NCBI GenBank assembly: GCA_963611355.1
Contig: CAVDRM010000019.1
Span: 1-41,178, forward strand
From: CAVDRM01 sp963611355
Lineage (GTDB): Bacteria; Bacillota; Clostridia; Christensenellales; Aristaeellaceae
DNA: 41,178 nt
Direction: 5' to 3'
Shown here piece by piece: positions 24,601-31,594 of the stretch. Positions within the stretch are counted from its first letter, which is position 1, and each line of letters begins with the position of its first letter. The notes below the pieces were generated by a model, which made no database searches, was not told the origin of the DNA, and saw only the letters and a list, made by a program, of their open reading frames with translations. The position numbers and the translations under genes are program-made.

Positions 24601-27282
24601 AACCAATGTGTTCGTATTGCCGCTGAACAGGATGACATTGCCGCTGATTTCGTTGCTTTGCAGCACGGCATCATCGGAATAAAACTGCACGGCATCCGTG
24701 CTGCCCTCCAGCTTGTTGTTCAGCAGGAACGCACCGGAGGAGCAGAGGTCAACCACGGCCGCCGCAGCGGTGTTCCGGATAAAGCTGTTCATCATTTGGG
24801 GCGTTCCGGCGGCAATTCCGCCGGCGTTGCCGTTGAATACGACAGCGCCGCCGCCGAACGAGCCGTCAATTCGGCAGGCGTTCAGCAGGGTTTCTGCGCC
24901 GTCCCTGCCATTCGCGACATATACGGCATAGCCGGTGGTCGTGCCCTTGATTTCAACATTTTCCAGGGTGACACTGGCGCATTCCGAAATATTCACCGCA
25001 TCGGCATCCGAATCGATGATGTCCAATATGAAGTTTTTCAGCGTCAGCGCACCCGTATTCGCTTCAGCGGAAATGCCGGAGGCTTTGATGCAGATGCCCT
25101 TCAGGTCATAAACCGCATCCTCCGTGATGCCGCTGAAGCTCAGACGGCCGATCACTTCATAGACGGCGCCCTCGTTAAGGTCGCCATTGATGACCTTTTC
25201 GGTCAGTTCTGTTGCTGTCATAGAATACATCTCCGCATTAGCATAATCATTTGCAGTCATTGGGAAGGCGGTTTCATCCAAGGTGCTTCCGGCCACAGCC
25301 TCTGTCCGGTCGGCTTCCTGCCCATCGGCAATGCCGACATCCTCCTCGTCCAGTGTGATATACTGAACGGCCGGAGAGATAATCAGCGTATCATGCCAGT
25401 TCTGCGCACCCTTCGTGACGCGGAAGTAGATGTACTCGTTTTTCTTGACATCGAGTGTCAGCGGCTCAAATTCAGATGTGGCGCCGTTTGCAACGTAGAC
25501 GGGTTCGGTCAGGCTGGTGACTACGCCGTCGCTCGAAAGCTGAACGCTGTAATAGCAGCCGTCGCCGGCATCACTCAGATAGGTGCTGTCGTCCAGCTTG
25601 ATGGTGTCTTCCATGTAGAACTTGAGCGTGCCGGTATACGGGGCTTTAAACGCGATGACCGCATCGTACATTGTGCCCGGCAGAACGACAGGACCTTCAT
25701 AGACCTGCGGCACATTGTAGTCCTCAACGCCGGCGCACCATGCCCATTCATAGAAGCCGGGAATCTCGGTCACTTCATTTTCATCAATGGGCGCGTAGAG
25801 ATAGTACCAGTTGCCCACGCCCTGCGAGGTCTTGGAGAACTGCTCCTTTAAGGAAAAGCTTGCAATCTGCCGGAACTTATACTCTTCGTCCTGTTCTGCA
25901 TCATATTCCAAGGAAGTATACTTCGCAGACGGCTCGACCTTGAGCCAGTAATCACCGACGCCGGTCACCAAGGAAGCGCGGATGTGCAGTTCATCGCCCG
26001 CGTGTACAGCCGTTGTCACATCGGGAAGCGTCAGCACGATTTCTTCCGTTCCGTCGGATTCGACCACATAGTCTTCATTCATCGGCCAAATCTGAATATT
26101 GTTTTTATAAACGGCAAGGCTGATTTGGTTGCCCGCTGCGTCCTGCGCAAACGAACCGCTCATGCCGAGCTTCAGCACGCCGTCGCGGGGCGCTTTGTAG
26201 GAATAGGCAACATCATTGCCGTCCGCGGCGGGCTGGAGGTAGATGCCGGTATAGTGCCAGTCCGCGTCTGCCCAGCAGGTCGATTTAATGAGACCGTAGT
26301 CGTAAACAATCGTATTCCAATCGACTTTTTCCTTTTGAATGTTGCTGTAGAAATAGATATAATTCCATGCGTCTGTCCAAGCAGAGGTATCCATGGCCGT
26401 GTAGCTGTCGTCCTTAGCATAGTCCAAGCGCCAGTTATTGCCATGTTCATAGGTATTGTCCGCCGCGCCCTTGTCGTAGGGAACGACCTCCGACAGGACG
26501 GCAGCCTCCGGCATGGCCAGCGCCGGATCGTTCTCGGCATTGTATTCGGCATTGACGTAAGCCACTGTCGGCTGCCAAAAAATCTTGTCGTCTGCTTCGC
26601 TGCCGTTGGAATCCATAACGAAGTAAAGCTTTTCGCCCTCCTGGATGCAGATTTCAATCGGCTGGAACTCATACTTATTGCTGCTCGTCCCAACAGCGTC
26701 CTTGCTGCCGCCTAAGGTCACCCAGCGCTCACCGACAGGCCAGATGGGAACAATGATGCCGTACTGGTTGGACTTGTAGATAGCAATCCGCATGCCGTTC
26801 GGACCGTCCTTCCACCAGTCGACGCTGATTTTTTCGGCAGCACCGATTTTAATCGTGCCGGACACAGGCGCAGTGTATACAAAGGCCGGTATGGAAACGC
26901 TGTACATAACGGATTTTTCCATCAGAAATTGCGGAGCAACCCAGCGCACATCGCCTGCGCCGCCCGCTGCTTCAATGCCGGAGGCAATCGACCACGTCTC
27001 ATAACGCGGGATATAGTACATATCCGTCATGGTCGTAAAGTTCGTCGTGCCTTCCGGTGCTGATGCGAAGGACCAGTTGCCTTCCATCGTGTAGGTATTC
27101 ACCGCCGCTTTGTCCATGTTTGTTGAAGACGGAAAATGATCCCACACATTGTCTGCCTTTTTGAGATCCTTGAGCGGGTCTGCGGCTTTTTCTGCTGCGA
27201 CTGCTGATTCTCCGAAGGAGAATACCAGCATCAGTCCCAACGTCAGGGACAGCAGCCTTATCCAAACCGAATGCTTTGCCAT
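21661..27282 (-). CDS. Large secreted beta-helix protein, GH110-like, with CBM9-like C-terminus
   Basis: About 1,873 residues (numbered here from the alternative GTG start at 27288, 1,875). A signal peptide ends near residue 31. Three beta-sandwich-like modules follow (about 50-245, 280-460, 475-650), each with a 'YxAPxxGxxK' strand (YTAPVSGTIKIG, YKAPRDGVLKLG, FKAPYTGTLKFYM). A first repetitive beta-helix lies at about 690-970 and a larger one at about 1000-1560. The latter contains CDATHS (Asp1264) and EKMTDDATNVNGEF (Asp1287, Asp1288), whose spacing fits the catalytic aspartates of GH110 alpha-1,3-galactosidases as I recall them. A CBM9/DOMON-like domain closes the protein (about 1675-1865). 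There is no LPXTG, SLH or membrane anchor, so it is likely released or held by binding. ATG 27282 and GTG 27288 share one GGAG site. Function is inferred from fold and motif only. Confidence 0.7.
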   Translation of the reverse strand: MAKHSVWIRLLSLTLGLMLVFSFGESAVAAEKAADPLKDLKKADNVWDHFPSSTNMDKAAVNTYTMEGNWSFASAPEGTTNFTTMTDMYYIPRYETWSIASGIEAAGGAGDVRWVAPQFLMEKSVMYSVSIPAFVYTAPVSGTIKIGAAEKISVDWWKDGPNGMRIAIYKSNQYGIIVPIWPVGERWVTLGGSKDAVGTSSNKYEFQPIEICIQEGEKLYFVMDSNGSEADDKIFWQPTVAYVNAEYNAENDPALAMPEAAVLSEVVPYDKGAADNTYEHGNNWRLDYAKDDSYTAMDTSAWTDAWNYIYFYSNIQKEKVDWNTIVYDYGLIKSTCWADADWHYTGIYLQPAADGNDVAYSYKAPRDGVLKLGMSGSFAQDAAGNQISLAVYKNNIQIWPMNEDYVVESDGTEEIVLTLPDVTTAVHAGDELHIRASLVTGVGDYWLKVEPSAKYTSLEYDAEQDEEYKFRQIASFSLKEQFSKTSQGVGNWYYLYAPIDENEVTEIPGFYEWAWCAGVEDYNVPQVYEGPVVLPGTMYDAVIAFKAPYTGTLKFYMEDTIKLDDSTYLSDAGDGCYYSVQLSSDGVVTSLTEPVYVANGATSEFEPLTLDVKKNEYIYFRVTKGAQNWHDTLIISPAVQYITLDEEDVGIADGQEADRTEAVAGSTLDETAFPMTANDYANAEMYSMTATELTEKVINGDLNEGAVYEVIGRLSFSGITEDAVYDLKGICIKASGISAEANTGALTLKNFILDIIDSDADAVNISECASVTLENVEIKGTTTGYAVYVANGRDGAETLLNACRIDGSFGGGAVVFNGNAGGIAAGTPQMMNSFIRNTAAAAVVDLCSSGAFLLNNKLEGSTDAVQFYSDDAVLQSNEISGNVILFSGNTNTLVALNEVTGNITAENSVNTVILMNEAVSVTAVENESLTLVKNTVSGNVSVEKTDYLLVQDNNISGSVSTADSTNTYGDDLYDPTVRAENGVNEELLPKTNVEVFAGMTHKTDVRTADSLLKLKNYLNKTARTSTYAIVPPGLYTAEALSLAGIENYNVYAYGVAVEFASYEGSVFTMNNCADVSVYGLYISHINNANGQATIIEKGKDYVIAQADPGYLQDLTDTAYYSGDASYVQGFRPNETVPYADIGFKSITYLGDGKHKCVFSDEASKELEVGGKITKRGNGTSVVVLTGCGNIRFEDVSIISGAGFGFQERDGDGGTQLYRVAITPKAAPILAAEFDVSQYSAGLTWTDDEGRLRGPKPLLSTCDATHSTNMRKGPQVVNCLFEKMTDDATNVNGEFGKVTAYDAATRKLTYTKGDNMYEGLPANFKTGDTAVLFTRGGKLLAKATVTEEPASGGWQVYVLTLDQDVAIESGTLIENLSANGAGFLFDNCLVDTTRSRGFLVKAPDGTINNCTIRNVGMAAILVKPEIEDGWNECGYSQNLTITNNIFENTGFYRNRTIYAPIAISGDGQFTSDTQYLLHDNILIQNNVIKNRSTDYAVYVNSAQNVKILGNDFGTKKDGMSSCSVSIDGANNVEIADNAYSQDDGNIEVTAQTRQVYGADMKLAPIGDYALVTAASVYTTEGWQVELTITNVSAETNEYTLAFADSTSNGFIAEGTEMQPLTLTAGETRKLYFPVETFPGDMTPMQSYAQTDIFVSIPSGSNGIFKNQVTFNGALKVSSEKNIDWPLAPAISKEGTDRTEFIASVARFAWDLKNLYMKVVVTDNIHYDCQNLDEFWDWDSLQIGLIPNREEMEQYAVFFVGLIKNKAKLGLDVSTIDSFKLTDITASVTRDDAAQTTTYLLTIPWTTLGLKEPGTEIGFEIVVNDRDDEIKDGVGPQRWSRYYIEYYGGIGSEKNRSLYGTLTLLDEPTDISAAQ

Positions 27283-27542
27283 AAACACAATGTCTCCTTT
27301 TCATAACGGCTCCGCCGCACAGCTTGGCTGCCATGATGATTGCCCATCATAACGCCTTGCGCCTGCAGCGCTGCCTTTATCGGGCATATATTGAGTGCAG
27401 ACTTGAAGATACACTCCTTGTCGGCGCTCTCGGTAAACAGGCTGCCACCGTCACGGTGCAAACGATACTCCGCAACGGTGCTGTGTGCTTTTTTACAGGC
27501 TTCACGGATGCTCCTCCTCAAAAATAAGACTTATGAAAATCG

Positions 27543-27592
27543 CGCTGCACATATGAGGCAGTACGATAAATCATGCTTTTGCGTCAGGTCGT
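27543..27592. repeat. Degenerate copy of a short dispersed repeat
   Basis: GCACATATGAGG, then ACGATAAATCATG, then TTTTGCGTCAGG follow in the same order and spacing as GCACAAATGAGG, ACGATAAATCGTG and TTTTGTGTCAG at 41130-41171. The match is about 80 percent by eye over 45 nt. Confidence 0.5.
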
Positions 27593-27609
27593 TTCCTTTA
27601 CATTTGGTG

Positions 27610-27681
27610 TTTAAGGCGGTATCGCGCAAAGATAGACAAGAAAACGACGATTTTATCAGGCAAGGTCAAAAAAGGCTAAAG
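27610..27681. repeat. Second, more degraded copy of the short repeat
   Basis: TTTAAGGCGGTATCGCGCAAA resembles TTTTAAGGTAGCACCGCACAA at 41117-41137, and TTTTATCAGGCAAGG at 27651-27665 matches AAAATCAGGCAAG at 41095-41107. The order of the parts differs, as if two tandem units had partly decayed. Confidence 0.35.
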
Positions 27682-28218
27682 TGTTATTTTGACGCAAATT
27701 GGAGCTTTTGCAGGAAGCGACTGTCTGACGGTCGGAAAGGCGGTACTGCTGAATTGCGCCATAAAGTCAGAACGTATAAAGACGGCCGCGCATCATCCCG
27801 CCCGCGATGACGCTTCAAAGCAGAAAAAGCCGTTTTCGATTTTCCTGCTGCACACACCCCTCCTTCGTCATCGTTCTCGCCGAATAAAAGATATTTTCTA
27901 TGGCTATAATTTTACCAAAGAAAAAAACTGTTTCAAATGCAATTTTCTAAGACCGCGTCCATACTTTTTTTCCATATGAGTTTCAAAAAAAGATTTTCGC
28001 CTGCAATTTTTCCATATTTCTAAAGAAAATCCATATTACTATGTAAGATGCATGAAAGGAAGTCGGCGAAAGAACCGCTTTTATTTTGACCGGGCAACGG
28101 CATTCAAAAATGCATTGATGCTTTTCCCGAATCGCTTGGGCAGAAATTATTCTGAAAGAAAGTCTTTCTGCAAATAATGCTGCAGATACGGAAGCCATGG
28201 ATACGGGAAATTCTTTTG

Positions 28219-28247
28219 TTGAATTTCTGAAAGTCAAATGATATACT
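28219..28247 (+). promoter_or_regulatory. Promoter of the small peptide / HAD-Tmk / mnmA operon
   Basis: TTGAAT (28219-28224) and TATACT (28242-28247) with a 17-bp spacer. The predicted start lies only about 17 nt before the ATG of the small peptide, and an AAAGGAG ribosome binding site (28256-28262) falls between. Confidence 0.65.
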
Positions 28248-28270
28248 ATGCTATAAAGGAGTGATTTGCT

Positions 28271-28345
28271 ATGGCCGTACCGAAATTTTTTGTGTTTTTT
28301 AAAAAACATAAAAAACGGTCGATATATAGATTTTCCAGACTGTGA
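28271..28345 (+). CDS. Possible 24-residue basic leader peptide
   Basis: The frame encodes MAVPKFFVFFKKHKKRSIYR plus FSRL, with a good AAAGGAG ribosome binding site 8-9 nt upstream and a near-consensus promoter just before. It ends 11 bp before the ATG of the HAD-thymidylate kinase gene, so it could act as a short translated leader. The first five residues MAVPK equal the usual start of ribosomal protein L32 (rpmF), but the rest does not fit L32 and the zinc-binding cysteines are absent. It may be a remnant of rpmF control sequence, a real small basic peptide, or chance. Confidence 0.4.
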   Translation: MAVPKFFVFFKKHKKRSIYRFSRL

Positions 28346-28356
28346 GGACGAATTGC

Positions 28357-29637
28357 ATGCAGTATGATGCGGTGATTTTCGATTTGGACGGAACGCTGAC
28401 GGATTCCGGACGGGGCATTGTGGAATGTACGCGCTATGCGCTGCAAAAGGCCGGGCGTCCCGTTCCTTCGGATGATATATTGCAGCTTTTTTTAGGCCCG
28501 CCGCTGGCGGACAGCTTTATGCGCTATTGCGGCATGAATGAAGAGGAGGCCGCCCGTGCAACGGACGATTATCGGGAGCGGTATCTGCCCATCGGCTGGC
28601 GCGAAAACAAGGTGTTTGCGGGGATTCGTCCGCTGCTCCGCGCTCTTTCCGAGCGCGGTGTTTATCTGGCCGTTGCAACGGGCAAGCCGGAGCATACCTC
28701 TATCGACATTCTGCGCTATTACGGGCTTTTGCGGTATTTTGACAAGGTTGCGGGACCGGCTCCGCAGGATCTGCACGCGGATAAGGGAAAGTTGATTCGG
28801 CGTGTACTGCCTGCGGGAAAGCACGCCGTCATGGTGGGGGATACGGCAGGGGATATCATCGGCGCACGGGATGCGGGCATTGACAGCATTGCCGTACTGT
28901 ACGGGTATGGAAAAAATGAAGATGTGCTGTCGGCAAAACCCACCTATTCGGTTTCGGATGTGCAGGGGCTTCAAACGCTTTTATTGGGCGAAGCAGTCGG
29001 CGAGCACGGCTTTTTTATCTCCGTAGAGGGGCTGGACGGCTGCGGCAAAACGACACAGATGAAGACGCTGATCGGCTTGCTGGATGATTTCGGCTATGCC
29101 GTTCACATGACCCGCGAGCCGGGCGGCTGCCCCGTGGCCGAGCGCATACGGGATATCCTGCTTGCGCAGAAGGAAAATGGGCTGACAGATGTGGCGGAGG
29201 CCATTTTGTTCGCCGCCTCACGCGCTCAGCATGTGCATGACGTCATTCGACCGTGCGTTCAGGCGGGCAAGGTGGTCATCAGCGACAGGTTTCTGGATTC
29301 GTCCGTGGCGTATCAGGGCGGCGGACGGCAGCTGGGAACGGAAAAGGTGCTGAAAATCAATGAGCCTGCCGTGGACGGCTGCATGCCGGATGTGACGGTA
29401 TATTTAAAGATAGACCATCAGACCGCCATTGCCCGCCGCGTTCACGCAACGCAGCCGGACAGGATAGAACAGCAGAATGAAGCGTTCTTCGCCCGCGTGG
29501 AGAATGCGTATGAAAAAATGCTGGCGCTGGATACGGAGCGATTTTTGGTGGTGGACGGAAGGAGAACGAGGGAGCAGGTGGCTCAGGAAATCCGCAGCCA
29601 ACTGCCGCCCATGCTGTTGAAAAGGGGCGTTCTGTGA
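28357..29637 (+). CDS. Fused HAD-family phosphatase and thymidylate kinase
   Basis: A single 426-residue frame joins two enzymes. Residues 1-213 are a HAD hydrolase of the phosphoglycolate phosphatase/5'-nucleotidase type: DLDGT with Asp9 and Asp11, Thr108 and Lys110 in VATGKP, and GDTAGD with Asp162 and Asp166. Residues 217-420 are a complete dTMP kinase (Tmk): P-loop GLDGCGKTT (225-233), the REPGG segment, SDRFLDSSVAYQGGG with the DR pair at 310-311, and a short LID-like region. Tmk makes dTDP for DNA synthesis; the HAD part may dephosphorylate a nucleotide or 2-phosphoglycolate. ATG 28357 has a GAGG site; a GTG at 28342 is less likely. Frame and motifs run through the junction without a stop or internal ribosome binding site. 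The gene abuts mnmA by a one-base overlap. Confidence 0.9.
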   Translation: MQYDAVIFDLDGTLTDSGRGIVECTRYALQKAGRPVPSDDILQLFLGPPLADSFMRYCGMNEEEAARATDDYRERYLPIGWRENKVFAGIRPLLRALSERGVYLAVATGKPEHTSIDILRYYGLLRYFDKVAGPAPQDLHADKGKLIRRVLPAGKHAVMVGDTAGDIIGARDAGIDSIAVLYGYGKNEDVLSAKPTYSVSDVQGLQTLLLGEAVGEHGFFISVEGLDGCGKTTQMKTLIGLLDDFGYAVHMTREPGGCPVAERIRDILLAQKENGLTDVAEAILFAASRAQHVHDVIRPCVQAGKVVISDRFLDSSVAYQGGGRQLGTEKVLKINEPAVDGCMPDVTVYLKIDHQTAIARRVHATQPDRIEQQNEAFFARVENAYEKMLALDTERFLVVDGRRTREQVAQEIRSQLPPMLLKRGVL

Positions 29638-30710
29638 TGCGCGTAGTGGTCGGTATGTCCGGCGGAGTCGATTCCTCCGTTGCGGCGCTGCTTTTAAAAA
29701 AGCAGGGCTATGATGTTGTGGGCGTGTTCATGAAAAATTGGGAAGAGAAGGACGAAAACGGCGTCTGCACGGCGGAGAGCGATTGGAGCGATGTGCGCGA
29801 CGTGTGCGACGTGATAGGCATTCCCTATTATTCCGTGAACTTCGCCAAGGAATATATGGAGCGCGTGTTTTCGGTTTTTCTGTCCGAATACCGTGCCGGA
29901 CGCACGCCAAACCCCGATGTGCTGTGCAATCGGGAAATCAAGTTCAAAGCATTCCTGCATTTTGCCATGCAGCTGGGCGCGGGACGCATGGCGACGGGGC
30001 ATTTTGTGCGCACGAACGAGCAGGGGGCGCTGCTGCGCGGCGCTGACCCCAATAAGGACCAGAGCTATTTTCTGTATATGTTAAAGAGCGGTCAGCTTAA
30101 AGAATCGCTCTTCCCCGTCGGCGGCATGACAAAGCAGGAAGTCAGAGCGCTTGCGCGGGAAAATGGTTTGCCCGTGAGCGAAAAGAAGGATTCGACGGGC
30201 GTCTGCTTTATCGGTGAGCGGAATTTTAAAAAGTTTCTTTCTGAGTTTCTGCCCGCAAAGCCGGGCGACATAGTTACGCCTGAGGGTGAGACGGTCGGCC
30301 GTCATGAAGGGCTGATGTATTACACCTTGGGTCAGCGCCGCGGGCTGGGCATCGGCGGACGCGGAGACGGGCGCAGCTTCTTTGTGGTGGATAAGGATTT
30401 AAAAAACAATCGGCTGATTGTCGTGCAGGGAGAAGACAGCGAGCTTTTGTATTCCAAGGCTTGCCTCTGTACGGACGCAACCTTTGTCCGCAATGCGCTT
30501 CCGAACGGTGTGCCGCTTCATCTGACAGCCAAATTCCGCTATCGGCAAACGGATCAGGGCTGCACGGTCACAAGAGACGGCGATGCGCTCCATATCGTCT
30601 ATGATACGCCTCAGCGTGCCGTCACGCCGGGGCAAAGCGCTGTTCTGTATGACGGTGAGGAGTGCTTGGGCGGGGGAATTATCGGCAGAACGGAAGCGGT
30701 ATCGTCATAA
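29637..30710 (+). CDS. mnmA: tRNA-specific 2-thiouridylase
   Basis: ATP-dependent thiolase (357 residues) that puts sulfur on U34 of tRNAs for Lys, Glu and Gln. The PP-loop GMSGGVDSSVA lies near the N-terminus, the first catalytic cysteine in NPDVLCNREIKF and the second in STGVCFIGERNF. The C-terminal beta-barrel ends with EECLGGGII as in the family. ATG 29637 overlaps the stop of the kinase fusion by one base; GTG 29634 would add one residue. Translation is likely coupled to the upstream gene. Confidence 0.95.
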   Translation: MRVVVGMSGGVDSSVAALLLKKQGYDVVGVFMKNWEEKDENGVCTAESDWSDVRDVCDVIGIPYYSVNFAKEYMERVFSVFLSEYRAGRTPNPDVLCNREIKFKAFLHFAMQLGAGRMATGHFVRTNEQGALLRGADPNKDQSYFLYMLKSGQLKESLFPVGGMTKQEVRALARENGLPVSEKKDSTGVCFIGERNFKKFLSEFLPAKPGDIVTPEGETVGRHEGLMYYTLGQRRGLGIGGRGDGRSFFVVDKDLKNNRLIVVQGEDSELLYSKACLCTDATFVRNALPNGVPLHLTAKFRYRQTDQGCTVTRDGDALHIVYDTPQRAVTPGQSAVLYDGEECLGGGIIGRTEAVSS

Positions 30711-30729
30711 TTTCCGTAATCAATCATGT

Positions 30730-30762
30730 AAGCGGCTGCGTTTGACAGATGAGCAGCCGCTT
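30730..30762 (+). terminator. Hairpin after mnmA
   Basis: Perfect 10-bp arms AAGCGGCTGC (30730-30739) and GCAGCCGCTT (30753-30762) with a 13-nt loop. No T-tract follows, so it may be a weak terminator or an mRNA 3'-end stabiliser. Confidence 0.5.
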
Positions 30763-30821
30763 CCCTGGTTAATGAAGCAAATGGAAAATTTCGGTAATGC
30801 CTATGCGCAGCAGTGCTCTTG

Positions 30822-30830
30822 TGCTATAAT
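30822..30830 (+). promoter_or_regulatory. Extended -10 promoter before maf
   Basis: TGCTATAAT matches the extended -10 consensus TGnTATAAT exactly. No good -35 box is seen, which such promoters tolerate. It would give a leader of about 115 nt before the maf start. Confidence 0.5.
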
Positions 30831-30954
30831 GGCGCTTGGCCGGTTGCTGCCCTGCGGCGAAGGTCTGATGGGCGCACGAGTACAGTCCGTCTGATGCGAG
30901 ACGGCTGACATATTGAGCGCAGCACAACATGAAAGGAAAATATTTGATTTGAAT

Positions 30955-31518
30955 ATGCCGCAAAAGATAATTTTAGCTTCCGCGTCACCCAGACGACGCG
31001 AATTGATGGGCTATACGGGTCTGGATTTTATCATTCAGGCGGCCGATGTTGAAGAGACGGGGCATGGCACCCCCCAGGAAATCGTAGAGCAGAATGCGCT
31101 GCTGAAGGGCAGGGCGGTCGCCGAGCGGCATCCGGACAGCGTGGTGCTGTCCGCCGATACGGTGGTCGCCATTCAGGGGCAGGTGCTGGGAAAGCCCAGG
31201 GACGAAGAGGACGCCGTTCGGATGCTCCGAATGCTTCAAGGCGTGTGGCATGAGGTCTATACCGGCGTAACTCTGCTGTGGCCGGGTCACGAAAAAAGCG
31301 TTTCCGATATTTCCCGCGTTCATTTTTCGCCGCTGACCGATGCGGTCATCCGCCGTTATGTGAGGACGGGAGAGCCGATGGACAAGGCGGGCGCGTATGC
31401 CCTGCAGGGTATAGGCGGGATGTTTGTGGATTCCATTGAGGGAAGCTATTCCAATGTCATCGGCCTGCCGATGGCGGTCGTCCGCGCCCTGCTGATGGAG
31501 GCAGGATTTGAAATCTGA
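30955..31518 (+). CDS. maf: Maf-family nucleotide pyrophosphatase
   Basis: House-cleaning enzyme (187 residues) that hydrolyses non-canonical or excess nucleoside triphosphates such as dTTP, UTP and modified forms. The motifs LASASPRRRELM at the N-terminus, SADTVVAIQGQVLGKP and ALQGIGGMFVDSIEGSYSNV are typical of the YhdE/Maf type. ATG 30955 is chosen to match the family N-terminus; its ribosome binding site is weak (AAGGA about 15 nt upstream), and TTG 30949 is an alternative. It has its own promoter candidate and converges with the RCC1-repeat gene. No terminator could be made out in the 76-bp gap. Confidence 0.92.
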   Translation: MPQKIILASASPRRRELMGYTGLDFIIQAADVEETGHGTPQEIVEQNALLKGRAVAERHPDSVVLSADTVVAIQGQVLGKPRDEEDAVRMLRMLQGVWHEVYTGVTLLWPGHEKSVSDISRVHFSPLTDAVIRRYVRTGEPMDKAGAYALQGIGGMFVDSIEGSYSNVIGLPMAVVRALLMEAGFEI

Positions 31519-31594
31519 GGCATCACCGTTTGATTCGGAGCGGCGAGCTTCTATCGTTTATCTTGCCGCTTCATTTGTCCGGCGCTGTCTTAAT

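Larger units (their letters stand above)
27289..28218. other. Long gene-free stretch
   Basis: About 930 bp without a convincing gene. It holds the ribosome binding site of the leftward large gene (27293-27300), degenerate copies of a short repeat at 27543-27592 and 27610-27681, a related fragment near 27753-27778, and AT-rich sequence from 27880 to 28050. Open frames here show no recognisable domain. The promoter of the large gene was not placed with confidence. Confidence 0.6.

Noticed and set aside
27258..27521. Leftward open frame of 87 codons, and a 42-codon GTG frame inside it behind a GAGGAGGAG site
   Set aside because: No recognisable domain, and the longer frame overlaps the start of the large secreted protein gene; the good Shine-Dalgarno-like sequence alone is not enough.
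28271..28345. Ribosomal protein L32 (rpmF) because of the MAVPK start
   Set aside because: Only the first five residues match; the length and the zinc-binding cysteines do not, so it is listed only as a possible leader peptide.
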